64,000 bases of DNA from Roseinatronobacter alkalisoli. Lineage in GTDB: Bacteria > Pseudomonadota > Alphaproteobacteria > Rhodobacterales > Rhodobacteraceae. The stretch spans positions 26,660-90,659 of the forward strand of contig NZ_JAQZSM010000017.1 of the NCBI RefSeq assembly GCF_028745735.1. The letters are read 5' to 3'. Shown here in pieces: positions 57,088 to 64,000 of this stretch. A program made the position numbers and the translations under genes. The notes beneath the pieces were generated by a model. The model saw nothing but the letters and a program-made list of their open reading frames with translations, was not told the origin of the DNA and did no database searches. The first letter of the stretch is position 1, and each line of letters starts with the position of its first letter.

Positions 57088-58413
57088 ATGACCCATGGGG
57101 ACACTGCAATGCGCAAACCGGCCCTTGTTTCGCTGTATCTGGCACTGTCGCGGCTATCCCCGCCGCTATGGGCGCTGGCACTGAATGCCCGCGCACGCAA
57201 AGGTAAGGAAGACCGCGCGCGGCTCGCCGAAAAATGGGGCCATGCCAGCCTGCCCCGCCCCGCAGGACCGCTGATCTGGATGCATGGCGTCAGTGTCGGG
57301 GAATCGGTTGCCTTGCTGACGCTGATTGCGCGTCTCCGCGACGCGCGGCCCGATACAACCATCCTGCTGACAACCATTACACAGGCGTCGGCGCAGGCTT
57401 TGTCCAAGCGCGCATTGCCCGATGGGGTGATCCATCAGTATATGCCCGTCGACACGCCCGCAGCTGTGCGCCGCTTCATGGACCACTGGCGTCCCGACCT
57501 GACAGCCATTGCCGAAGCCGATCTCTGGCCACGCATCCTGATGGCCGCCAAGGCGCGGGGCTGTCCGATGATCCTGCTGAACACCCATGTCACACCGCGC
57601 CGTTACCGGCGCAGGCGGCGCGCGCCTGCGGCCAATGGCTGGCTGATGAACCTGTTCGACGAAATCCATGTGCAGGACGAAAAATCGCATGCGCTGTTCC
57701 GTGATCTGGGCGCACCCATGGACAAGCTGCAGGTCACCGGCGTGCTGAAAGCCGCATCCGCCCCCCTGCCCGATGATCAGGCTGAGCGCGCGAAGCTGGA
57801 AACGGCGATCGGTGCGCGCCCGCGCTGGCTGGCGGCATCGACCCGCGCGGTGGAAGAAGACCAGCTTTTTGACGCCCATGCCCGCGCGCTGGAACGCAAG
57901 CCGGACCTGCTGATGATCATTGCGCCACGCCAGATGCGCGATGCCGACAAGACCGAAGCCCTGGCGCAGGAACGTTTTGGCAAGGACAAGGTTGCCCGCC
58001 GGTCGCGTGGCGATGCGATCACCCCCATCACGCAGGTCTATATTGCCGACAGCATTGGCGAAATGGGGCTGTGGTACAGGCTTGCCCCTGTCGCCTATAC
58101 CGGCCAGTCCCTGCCGCTGCCTGACAAAATTCTGGGCGGCAAAAACCCGTTCGAGGCCGTGGCGCTGGATTGCATGGTTCTGCACGGCCCAACTGTCGCC
58201 AATTTCCGCGAAGCCTATGACCGGTTGCATGCCGAAGGCGGGGCGCTGCTGGTGGAAAATGCAGATCAGATGGCGCAGGCCGTGTGTGACGCGCAATCGC
58301 CCGAGTTCCGCGCGCCGTTCATTGCGGGCGCACATCGCGTGCAGCGCCAGAACATGCAACCGCTGGAAAAGGCACTGTCATCCATTCTGGGCATGTTGCC
58401 TGCTGCGACATGA
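57088..58413 (+). CDS. waaA: 3-deoxy-D-manno-octulosonic acid (Kdo) transferase
   Basis: 441 aa GT30 enzyme that adds Kdo to lipid A precursor at the inner membrane. Signs are IWMHGVSVGESVALLTLI, TTITQASAQAL, YMPVDTPAAVRRFMDHWRPD, AEADLWPRI, NTHVTPRRY and VAYTGQSLPLP...GGKNPFEAVALD. A transmembrane-like N terminus (VSLYLALSRLSPPLWALAL) is present. The start may be 57088 or 57109; neither has a strong site. The next gene is a glycosyltransferase that may also act on LPS. Confidence 0.93.
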   Translation: MTHGDTAMRKPALVSLYLALSRLSPPLWALALNARARKGKEDRARLAEKWGHASLPRPAGPLIWMHGVSVGESVALLTLIARLRDARPDTTILLTTITQASAQALSKRALPDGVIHQYMPVDTPAAVRRFMDHWRPDLTAIAEADLWPRILMAAKARGCPMILLNTHVTPRRYRRRRRAPAANGWLMNLFDEIHVQDEKSHALFRDLGAPMDKLQVTGVLKAASAPLPDDQAERAKLETAIGARPRWLAASTRAVEEDQLFDAHARALERKPDLLMIIAPRQMRDADKTEALAQERFGKDKVARRSRGDAITPITQVYIADSIGEMGLWYRLAPVAYTGQSLPLPDKILGGKNPFEAVALDCMVLHGPTVANFREAYDRLHAEGGALLVENADQMAQAVCDAQSPEFRAPFIAGAHRVQRQNMQPLEKALSSILGMLPAAT

Positions 58414-58521
58414 CGACCCGCGTGTGCCATGATGGCCCCCTCCGCCGTTTTGCGGTTTCCCCGCAGAAATGAAATTGATAGACCGATACCGATACGCGCA
58501 CATGTGAAAGGATTATGATCC

Positions 58522-59223
58522 ATGGATAAACTTCGCGTCTATATTGGCTGGGACTCGCGCGAGGACATTGCCTATCAGGTTGCCAAGCAATCCCTTGAAA
58601 AACACGCCTCCATCCCGGTCGAGGTGTTCCCCATCAAACTTCAGGATCTGGTGGATCAGGGGCTTTACACCCGCGAGATTGACCCGCTGGCGTCAACTGA
58701 ATTCACCTATTCGCGTTTCCTTGTGCCGCATCTGGCCGGATATGACGGTTGGGCGATTTTCGTCGATTGCGATTTCCTGTTCTTCGGCGATGTCGCTGAA
58801 CTGCAACAATACATGGACCCGAAATATGCGGTCCTGTGCGTCCAGCATGACTATGTTCCCAAGGAAACCACCAAGATGGATGGCGTGCCGCAATCGGCCT
58901 ATCCGCGCAAGAACTGGTCGTCCTTCATGCTGATGAACTGCGCGCACCCGTCCACGAAACAACTGACGCCGGAACTGGTGAACCGCGAAAGCGGGGCCTA
59001 TCTGCACCGGATGCAATGGGCGCAGGATGATGAAATCGGCGCGCTGCCCACTGGCTGGAACTGGCTGGAAGGCTGGTATGACAAACCCGCCGAAGGTTAT
59101 CCGCAGGCTGTGCATCATACCCGTGGCGGCCCGTGGTTCAAGGAATGGCAGCACGTTGATTACGCCACCGAATGGCTGGCCGAAGCCGCCGAATACGAGG
59201 CGAAAACCGGCAAGAAAGCCTGA
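58522..59223 (+). CDS. Putative glycosyltransferase with DxD motif
   Basis: 233 aa. The N-terminal RVYIGWDSREDIAYQVAKQSL and the central WAIFVDCDFLFFGDVAEL, with an Asp-Cys-Asp metal site, fit a GT-A/GT8-like glycosyltransferase. VHHTRGGPWFKEW near the C terminus is typical of these small enzymes. Sugar and acceptor are unknown; LPS or capsule is likely from the waaA neighbour. It ends at a good intrinsic terminator. Confidence 0.78.
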   Translation: MDKLRVYIGWDSREDIAYQVAKQSLEKHASIPVEVFPIKLQDLVDQGLYTREIDPLASTEFTYSRFLVPHLAGYDGWAIFVDCDFLFFGDVAELQQYMDPKYAVLCVQHDYVPKETTKMDGVPQSAYPRKNWSSFMLMNCAHPSTKQLTPELVNRESGAYLHRMQWAQDDEIGALPTGWNWLEGWYDKPAEGYPQAVHHTRGGPWFKEWQHVDYATEWLAEAAEYEAKTGKKA

Positions 59224-59239
59224 TTTCAGCATTCAGATT

Positions 59240-59272
59240 AAGGGTATGCGCTGAAACGGCGCGTACCTTTTT
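59240..59272 (+). terminator. Intrinsic terminator after the glycosyltransferase gene
   Basis: AAGGGTATGCGC and GCGCGTACCTTT pair with a few G-T wobbles around a seven-base loop and run into TTTTT. Confidence 0.75.
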
Positions 59273-59300
59273 ATCGGCGGATAAGCGGGTATAGGCCGGA

Positions 59301-59615
59301 TTACTGGTCCCAGAATGCCAGCAATTCCGATGCTGTGCCATGGGGCCGGTCCAGTTTCTGGGCGGCGTAGACCTGCGCACCTACAAGTGCCGCGACCCGC
59401 CACGCCTGTTGCACCCGCATCTGGGAATCGCCCTGCAACCGGTACATGCCTTCGATGGCGTCACAGGCAGACGAAATCGCCAGCACCATTTCCAGCGCCG
59501 GCGCGGACGGCCATTGCCGCGCCAGTTGCGCCGGCAAATCCTGCAGCGCCTGGTCGGTATCCATGATCACCCGCGCAGCGGCATCGGTCATGTGCATCAG
59601 GTTTGAACGGGACAT
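59301..59615 (-). CDS. Hypothetical protein, 104 aa
   Basis: I do not recognise this gene. The predicted protein is soluble and mostly helical, with MTDAAARVIMDTDQALQDL, ALEMVLAISSACDAIEGM and VQQAWRVAALVGAQVY. Codon use resembles its neighbours (GC-rich third positions), which supports a real gene. The start at 59615 (MSRSNLMHM) is preferred to the ATG at 59636. It lies between a terminator and ggpS and is not obviously part of an operon. Confidence 0.55.
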   Translation of the reverse strand: MSRSNLMHMTDAAARVIMDTDQALQDLPAQLARQWPSAPALEMVLAISSACDAIEGMYRLQGDSQMRVQQAWRVAALVGAQVYAAQKLDRPHGTASELLAFWDQ

Positions 59616-59775
59616 GGCAATAACGAACACAACCAATTACTGAAATGTTTCTGCCCCGGGACGGGCATGGCCGGTTCTATACCATGCGCAGGCAAGATGG
59701 CTTGCACATTTTTTTGTCAGTGGCAGTTTATCGCCATCGTGGCGCAATTTATCGCGGATCGTCCGCAAGGGTCAT

Positions 59776-61302
59776 TTATGCAGCGTCTGTTGCCTGCTGT
59801 GGGGATGCAGCCTTGCGGCGCGCCAGACGCAGGCTTTGGAAATGCGCAATCTCGCGCTGGGTCCAGGCAGCGATATCCCACGCCTTGGCCGATGCCCGCA
59901 ATGCCTTCATGCGTGCAGTTGCTTCATCTGCGGTCATGGCGAGTGCCTGTTCCAGCCCGCTATCCATGGACCCTGCGGAAAACGGATTGACCGGCACGGC
60001 CCCGTCCAGCAACACCGCGCAACCTGCAAATTCCGACAGCACCAATGCGCCGGGCAACTGACCGTCGCGCGCGGCGCAGAATTCCGATGCAACCAGATTC
60101 AGTCCATCTGCCAGCGGCGTGATGGACGCAACATCTGCTGCCGCATAATAGGCCACCAGTTGTGCCAGTGGAATGGCGCGCGAAATCAGCGACACCGGCT
60201 GCCAGTCAAAGCTGCCATAGGTGCCATTGATTCGCCCGGTCAGGGATTCTGTCTGCTCCTGAATTTCGGCATAGGCTGTCATGTTCCGGTTCGCCCCCAC
60301 CGATACCAGCATCAGCCGCACCTTGCCGTGCAGGTCGCGGCGGCGCTGCAACAAACGCTCAAACGCTTCCAGCTGTTCGATATTGCCCTTGGTGTAATCC
60401 GTGCGCGACACTGACAGCACCAGTTTGCAATCGCCCAGTTCCGCGCGGATTTCCGCAACGCGGTCCTGCACGTCCGGCTTTGCGGCAAGGGTCTGGATAT
60501 GGTCGAAATTCACGCCAACCGGGTTGGTATGAATGCGCGTGCGCGCGCCCGCCACATCCAGTTCCAACGGAATAAGCCGGTCATTCAGCGCGCCGCCTGT
60601 GGCCAGCATGCGCGGGGGCGTTTCAGCTTCATCCGTCAGGCGCGCGGCCTTCAGGCTGCGCACCACCGCAGCGAAGTTCTGGGCATAGCGCGGAATGTGA
60701 AACCCCACCGAATCGCAGGCCAGCAGACTGTCGATGATTTCCGCCCGCCAGGGCAGCACATTGAACATGTCCGGGCCGGGAAACGGTGTGTGGTGGAAAA
60801 AGCAGATCGTTGCATCCGGTTTCAACTGCCGCAGATACCCCGGCACCAGCCACAGGTTATAGTCGTGAACCCATATCACCGCATCATCGGTCGCCTGTTC
60901 TGCAGCCGCTTCCGCGAACGCCCAGTTGACCGACCGGAATGTCGGCCAGTCCACCGGATCATAATTATAGCGTTCCTTGAACCCGTGAAGAATGGGCCAG
61001 AAGGCCTCTTTCGAGGTGACATGATAGAAGCTTTTCACCTGTTCGCGGGTCAGGGGCAGGCGGCTGACAGTATAGGTGCCGAAACTGTCCGAAATCTCGA
61101 TCACCGGGTCAAAACCGGGATCGGATGTGTCTTCGCATTCTTTCCACGCGACCCATGCACCCCGTTGCGCAGTGCCAAAGAACCCTTTCAGCGTTGGCAC
61201 AATACCGTTGGGGCTGGAATTCTCGCGGTAATGGGTCTTTCCGCCAGTGATCACTTCTTCATAGGGTTGGCGATGATAGACAATGACAAGATCGGATTTC
61301 AT
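59776..61302 (-). CDS. ggpS: Glucosylglycerol-phosphate synthase-like GT20 enzyme (GgpS rather than OtsA)
   Basis: 508 aa GT20 retaining glycosyltransferase. The opening LVIVYHRQPYEEV, the segment FYHVTSKEAFWPILHGF, VHDYNLWLVPGYLRQLKP, FFHHTPFPGPDMFNVLPWR and CDSVGFHIPRYAQNF follow the cyanobacterial GgpS pattern as I remember it. Trehalose-phosphate synthases have VSNR, HDYHLM and the FLHIPFP motif instead. GgpS joins ADP-glucose and glycerol-3-phosphate to make the compatible solute precursor glucosylglycerol phosphate. The gene upstream is a HAD phosphatase overlapping by 4 nt. The start at 61302 is set by that overlap and by the MKSDLVIVY beginning. Confidence 0.78.
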   Translation of the reverse strand: MKSDLVIVYHRQPYEEVITGGKTHYRENSSPNGIVPTLKGFFGTAQRGAWVAWKECEDTSDPGFDPVIEISDSFGTYTVSRLPLTREQVKSFYHVTSKEAFWPILHGFKERYNYDPVDWPTFRSVNWAFAEAAAEQATDDAVIWVHDYNLWLVPGYLRQLKPDATICFFHHTPFPGPDMFNVLPWRAEIIDSLLACDSVGFHIPRYAQNFAAVVRSLKAARLTDEAETPPRMLATGGALNDRLIPLELDVAGARTRIHTNPVGVNFDHIQTLAAKPDVQDRVAEIRAELGDCKLVLSVSRTDYTKGNIEQLEAFERLLQRRRDLHGKVRLMLVSVGANRNMTAYAEIQEQTESLTGRINGTYGSFDWQPVSLISRAIPLAQLVAYYAAADVASITPLADGLNLVASEFCAARDGQLPGALVLSEFAGCAVLLDGAVPVNPFSAGSMDSGLEQALAMTADEATARMKALRASAKAWDIAAWTQREIAHFQSLRLARRKAASPQQATDAA

Positions 61303-62093
61303 GGGGTCACCTTCGGGGGGTTGGGGTGCAGGCCGAATGCAGAGATTGCCTCCAGTATTCCGCCCGCACCCGGTTCGGCGCAATGATGCGCGCGCGACAG
61401 GCCGCGTGTGGCCGCCAGCAATTCGCTTTCGGCGCCGCCGACAACTGCACCATGCAGGCCGGTCTGGAACATGGACAGGTCGTTCAGCGTGTCACCCGCT
61501 ACCAGAACCCGGTCCGCAGGCAGGCCCAGATGCGCGATAAGCCGCAGCAGGGATGGCCCCTTGCTGATGCCTTTGGGCAGGATATCGACGAAACAGCCGT
61601 GCGAAATCAGGATATCAACGTTCAGCCCCTGCAACACGCCAAGGCTGTCAGGGTCAAACCCCGCGCCATATTCATAAGACAGCCGGTAACGGAACGGCGC
61701 GGTCTGCAGTTTCAGCCCCGCGATACCCTGCAGCCGTTCACGGACCGTTTCACCATGACCGCGCCAAAGGTCGGCAATCGGGGCTTCCAGTTCGACAATG
61801 GGCTGCACGCGCCCGCCTGTGAACCGCGCAATCGTGGTGCCGACATCGCCGATCACATATTCAGGTGCCGGAACATCACCCTTTGCGCATAATTCGCTGA
61901 TGAATCCAGGGTCACGGCCCGTCACGAATATCAGCCGTGTCCGGGGGGATTGGGCGCGCAGCCAGTCATACAGGGTCTTGCGTGTTTCGGCAGTACCGCC
62001 AAGGAAGGTGCCATCCAGATCAGTGGCCAGCACCATGTCGCATGTTGCAACAGTTTTGCTGCTTGTCAGTGTATTTTGCATATGCAGAAACAT
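61299..62093 (-). CDS. HAD-IIB phosphatase, probable glucosylglycerol-phosphate phosphatase
   Basis: 264 aa. The HAD motifs are ATDLDGTFLGG (nucleophile Asp), FVTGRDPGF, KGISKGPSLLRLI and GDTLNDLSMF, the layout of sucrose-phosphatase/Cof-like enzymes. It overlaps ggpS by ATGA and so is expected to remove phosphate from the GgpS product. In some heterotrophs the two activities are fused as GgpPS (phosphatase first, synthase second); here the same order exists as separate genes. The start could also be the ATG at 62081. Confidence 0.75.
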   Translation of the reverse strand: MFLHMQNTLTSSKTVATCDMVLATDLDGTFLGGTAETRKTLYDWLRAQSPRTRLIFVTGRDPGFISELCAKGDVPAPEYVIGDVGTTIARFTGGRVQPIVELEAPIADLWRGHGETVRERLQGIAGLKLQTAPFRYRLSYEYGAGFDPDSLGVLQGLNVDILISHGCFVDILPKGISKGPSLLRLIAHLGLPADRVLVAGDTLNDLSMFQTGLHGAVVGGAESELLAATRGLSRAHHCAEPGAGGILEAISAFGLHPNPPKVTP

Positions 62094-62158
62094 GTCTGTT
62101 CAGCACTGCAATTGCCAGACAGGGGCGGAATTCAGCGAAAAATTCGTCTTCACAAACA

Positions 62159-62185
62159 AAAACCGCCCAAAAAATGGGCGGTTTT
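62159..62185. terminator. Terminator between cspA and the HAD phosphatase gene
   Basis: AAAACCGCCCA and TGGGCGGTTTT pair over five A residues. On the minus strand it is followed by T-rich sequence, so it ends the cspA transcript about 35 bp past its stop. Confidence 0.85.
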
Positions 62186-62220
62186 CCAGACTATCCTGCC
62201 AGAAAACAGGCAGATATGGC

Positions 62221-62427
62221 TTATGCCAGCGCCAGATTCGAGGCCGATTCACGACCGTCGCGGCTTTTTTCCAGATCGAAAGTTACTTTCTGACCATCTT
62301 CCAGACCGCGCAGACCTGCACGCTCGACAGCGGAAATATGGACAAAAATGTCTTTTGACCCGCCTTCAGGCTGGATGAAGCCGTAACCTTTGGTGGCGTT
62401 AAACCATTTCACTGTGCCGTTGGCCAT
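62221..62427 (-). CDS. Cold-shock protein CspA family
   Basis: 68 aa single cold-shock domain: MANGTVKWFNATKGYGFIQP with RNP1 KGYGFI, then DIFVHISAVERAGL with RNP2 VHISAV, ending FDLEKSRDGRESASNLALA. It binds single-stranded RNA or DNA. The ATG at 62427 has an AGGAGA site. The upstream frame is open to 62580, but only the short form is CspA-like. A leader of up to about 165 nt could carry cold-responsive structure. Confidence 0.95.
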   Translation of the reverse strand: MANGTVKWFNATKGYGFIQPEGGSKDIFVHISAVERAGLRGLEDGQKVTFDLEKSRDGRESASNLALA

Positions 62428-62592
62428 AGTGATGTCTCCTAGTAGATATGCTACCCACGTTATGCGGCAGCCCGGCGCAGTCAGTGCAAGATCGAAGTGA
62501 CTGTGGCCGAAGTCGGAGAACAGTGGTCGATAGTGGTAACGTCGCGCAAGTGTTTTGCCGCATTCGCGTTGTAAATGCAACTAAAATCGATG

Positions 62593-63573
62593 TTACGGTC
62601 GTGAAATCCGCAACGCCATATCCAGCATGCGGCATGAAAAACCCCATTCATTATCATACCACCCGAAGACCCGCAGCATGCCGCCTTCGGTCATCTGCGT
62701 TTCCGGCAGCGCCATGACAATGCTTTCCGGGCGCGCGCGCAGGTCAGTTGACACCAATGGACGATTGGTCCAGCCGATCACGCCGCCCGCATTGCGCAGC
62801 GCGTCATTGACCTGTGCCGGGGTGGCGGGCCGGTCCAGCATGACCGACAGATCCACCGCAGACACCGACGCCGTGGGCACCCGGACCGCTGCCCCCATCA
62901 ACCGCCCCTGCAACTGCGGCAGGACGTGTCCGACCAGATGCTGCGCGCTTGTGGTGGTGGGCACCATCGACAGGGCCGCGGCGCGTGAACGCGCGGGGTC
63001 ACCGCGCGGGCTGTCTGTTGTTGGCTGGCTGCCGGTATAGCAATGCACCGTGGTCATGAACCCGGTCGCGATGCCCCAGCAATCATCCAACAGTTTGGCA
63101 AGCGGTGCCAAGGCGTTGGTGGTACAGGATGCATTGGAAATCAGCTGATGATGCGACATCAGCGCATCTTCATTGGCCCCCAGAACCAGCGTCACCTCTG
63201 CGGCATCCGACGGGCCGGAAATCAGGATTCTGCGCGCGCCCGCCTGAAGCCCCCTGCGCGCAATAGCAGGCGTATCCGCGCGCCCTGTGCATTCCATGAC
63301 AATGTCGATATCCGACAGGTCGATCTGTGACAGATCGGCGGCATGGGTCAGGCGCAAAGGGCGGCCAGCGACGATCATGCCGGTATCCGTCAGTTCAACG
63401 CCGCCTTTGAACGGGCCAAAAACAGAATCATATTCAAACAGATAGGAACAATCTGCCGCACTCGCGATGTCATTGACCGCAACAATCTCGATATCCGGCC
63501 AGCCCCCCTGAAGCCAGGCGCGCAGCACCGTCCGCCCGATACGCCCGAAACCGTTTATCGCTACCGTGACCAT
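62593..63573 (-). CDS. Glyceraldehyde-3-phosphate dehydrogenase, divergent paralogue
   Basis: 326 aa. It starts MVTVAINGFGRIGRTVLRAW, the catalytic Cys is in SNASCTTNALAPLAK, the active-site His is in TTVHCYTG, and it ends WYDNEWGFSCRMLDMA. It would oxidise glyceraldehyde-3-phosphate with NAD(P). Unusual points: the normally conserved PTSTGAA anion-site loop reads PTTTSAQ, and HAYTGDQ reads HCYTGSQ. This may be a GAPDH with altered role, for example GapB or erythrose-4-phosphate use. The start at 63573 is preferred over 63723, which adds unrelated sequence. Confidence 0.88.
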   Translation of the reverse strand: MVTVAINGFGRIGRTVLRAWLQGGWPDIEIVAVNDIASAADCSYLFEYDSVFGPFKGGVELTDTGMIVAGRPLRLTHAADLSQIDLSDIDIVMECTGRADTPAIARRGLQAGARRILISGPSDAAEVTLVLGANEDALMSHHQLISNASCTTNALAPLAKLLDDCWGIATGFMTTVHCYTGSQPTTDSPRGDPARSRAAALSMVPTTTSAQHLVGHVLPQLQGRLMGAAVRVPTASVSAVDLSVMLDRPATPAQVNDALRNAGGVIGWTNRPLVSTDLRARPESIVMALPETQMTEGGMLRVFGWYDNEWGFSCRMLDMALRISRP

Positions 63574-63793
63574 TGAAGGCCCCCTGCCCGCTTGTTGAAT
63601 CGTCTTGCGTAATTGGTCCGAATTTCCGACGGGTTGCAAGCGAAAGCGCAAGGGATGTGCGGGTCGGCGAATATTACCCGACTGTATTAATCGGGATTTG
63701 ACAAGACTGAGCATTTTTGTCATCTATTGACGCAACAGCCAGCCCAGAGGTCAGCAAACGTGCCGAAACCAACAACGCAGAAAGGCCCCGCGC

Positions 63794-63961
63794 ATGAATG
63801 CGATAACCCGATTCGAACCGCAACAGCCCCAGACCCAGACGCCCCCTGTACATGACGTCTATTCCCTGACCCGCGGCGGCACGCTTGCCCAGATCCTGCT
63901 GGATGGCAAAACCTATCAGCTACGGATTACCCGCGCTGGCAAACTGATCCTGACCAAATAG
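63794..63961 (+). CDS. hemP: Hemin uptake protein HemP
   Basis: 55 aa. The C-terminal half YSLTRGGTLAQILLDGK followed by TYQLRITRAGKLILTK is the conserved HemP signature; the N-terminal part is Gln/Pro-rich and variable. HemP is a small protein, usually iron-regulated, linked to haem uptake; in some bacteria it activates the haem receptor gene. AAAGG lies 9 nt before the ATG. It is followed directly by a terminator, so no haem transport gene is co-transcribed. No clear iron-response box was found upstream. Confidence 0.88.
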   Translation: MNAITRFEPQQPQTQTPPVHDVYSLTRGGTLAQILLDGKTYQLRITRAGKLILTK

Positions 63962-63991
63962 AAACGGGGGCCGCCTGGCCCCCGTTTCTTT
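63962..63991 (+). terminator. Intrinsic terminator of hemP
   Basis: AAACGGGGGCC-GCCT-GGCCCCCGTTT, an 11-pair stem, followed by CTTTTG. Confidence 0.85.
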
Positions 63992-64000
63992 TGCTGTTTG

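Noticed and set aside
59776..61302. Annotation as ordinary trehalose-6-phosphate synthase (otsA)
   Set aside because: Motifs VYHRQPY, HDYNLW and FHHTPFP, and the coupled HAD phosphatase, fit GgpS better. OtsA remains the fallback since both are GT20.
63574..63793. Iron-response (Irr/Fur-type) box before hemP
   Set aside because: Only a TTGACA-like -35 was found; no convincing palindrome or ICE-type motif.

Overview
The window is GC-rich chromosomal DNA from an alphaproteobacterium of the Rhodobacterales (Roseobacter/Rhodobacter group). Several things point there: the pdhA-pdhB-pdhC order with a lipoyl domain on E1-beta, a TrgA-TrgB tellurite-resistance pair, an IalB-family protein, an SOS box of the alphaproteobacterial GTTC-N7-GTTC type in front of mmcB, 6S RNA next to an antisense SspA-like membrane gene, and HemP. 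The genus cannot be fixed from the sequence. A probable glucosylglycerol pathway suggests a halotolerant or saline-habitat member. No rRNA operon, CRISPR array, prophage or insertion sequence is visible.

Layout. 1-4.6 kb: end of a universal stress protein gene, then the pyruvate dehydrogenase operon. 4.9-8.7 kb (minus): fabG, acpP, fabF, mltG. 8.9-12.3 kb: glycerate kinase, guaA and an ABM-domain protein. 12.4-18.2 kb: a branched-chain/amide-type ABC transporter (livJ, G, F, H, M) and a MobA-like nucleotidyltransferase. 18.2-24.9 kb (minus): trgA-trgB, photolyase with cyclopropane fatty acid synthase, a class V aminotransferase and a lytic transglycosylase. 25-31 kb: ssb, tRNA-Gly(CCC), class I aldolase, two divergent MltB-type lipoproteins and a zinc-type CobW GTPase. 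31-36.5 kb (minus): obgE-proB-proA and a HerA-like ATPase. 36.5-39.3 kb: an RNA-rich stretch with candidate small RNAs, ialB, SOS-controlled mmcB, 6S RNA, sspA and an IMPACT-type protein. 39.3-48 kb: pabB-pabC, tRNA-Pro(TGG), a DUF192 protein, a double cold-shock protein, pdxH, fabI, a LysE exporter, gpt, scpA-scpB and riboflavin synthase. 48-53.5 kb: capsule genes kpsS, a Wza-like exporter and kpsC, then a DMT permease. 53.7-59.2 kb: a TRAP transporter, waaA and a glycosyltransferase. 59.3-64 kb: an orphan gene, ggpS with a HAD phosphatase, cspA, a divergent GAPDH and hemP.

The genes are mostly housekeeping and transport. Cell-envelope functions recur: murein lytic enzymes, Kdo transfer, capsule, CFA and fatty acid synthesis. 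Stress functions recur as well: USP, tellurite resistance, photolyase, MmcB, cold-shock proteins, 6S RNA/SspA and glucosylglycerol.

The least ordinary features are non-coding. One is a family of about 160-220 bp inverted-repeat elements: five copies on both strands plus a remnant, all between genes. The other is a roughly 0.4 kb gap before ialB with three forward intrinsic terminators and no ordinary gene. The best metabolic find is the split GgpS plus HAD phosphatase operon. I did not find a clearly new multi-gene system.
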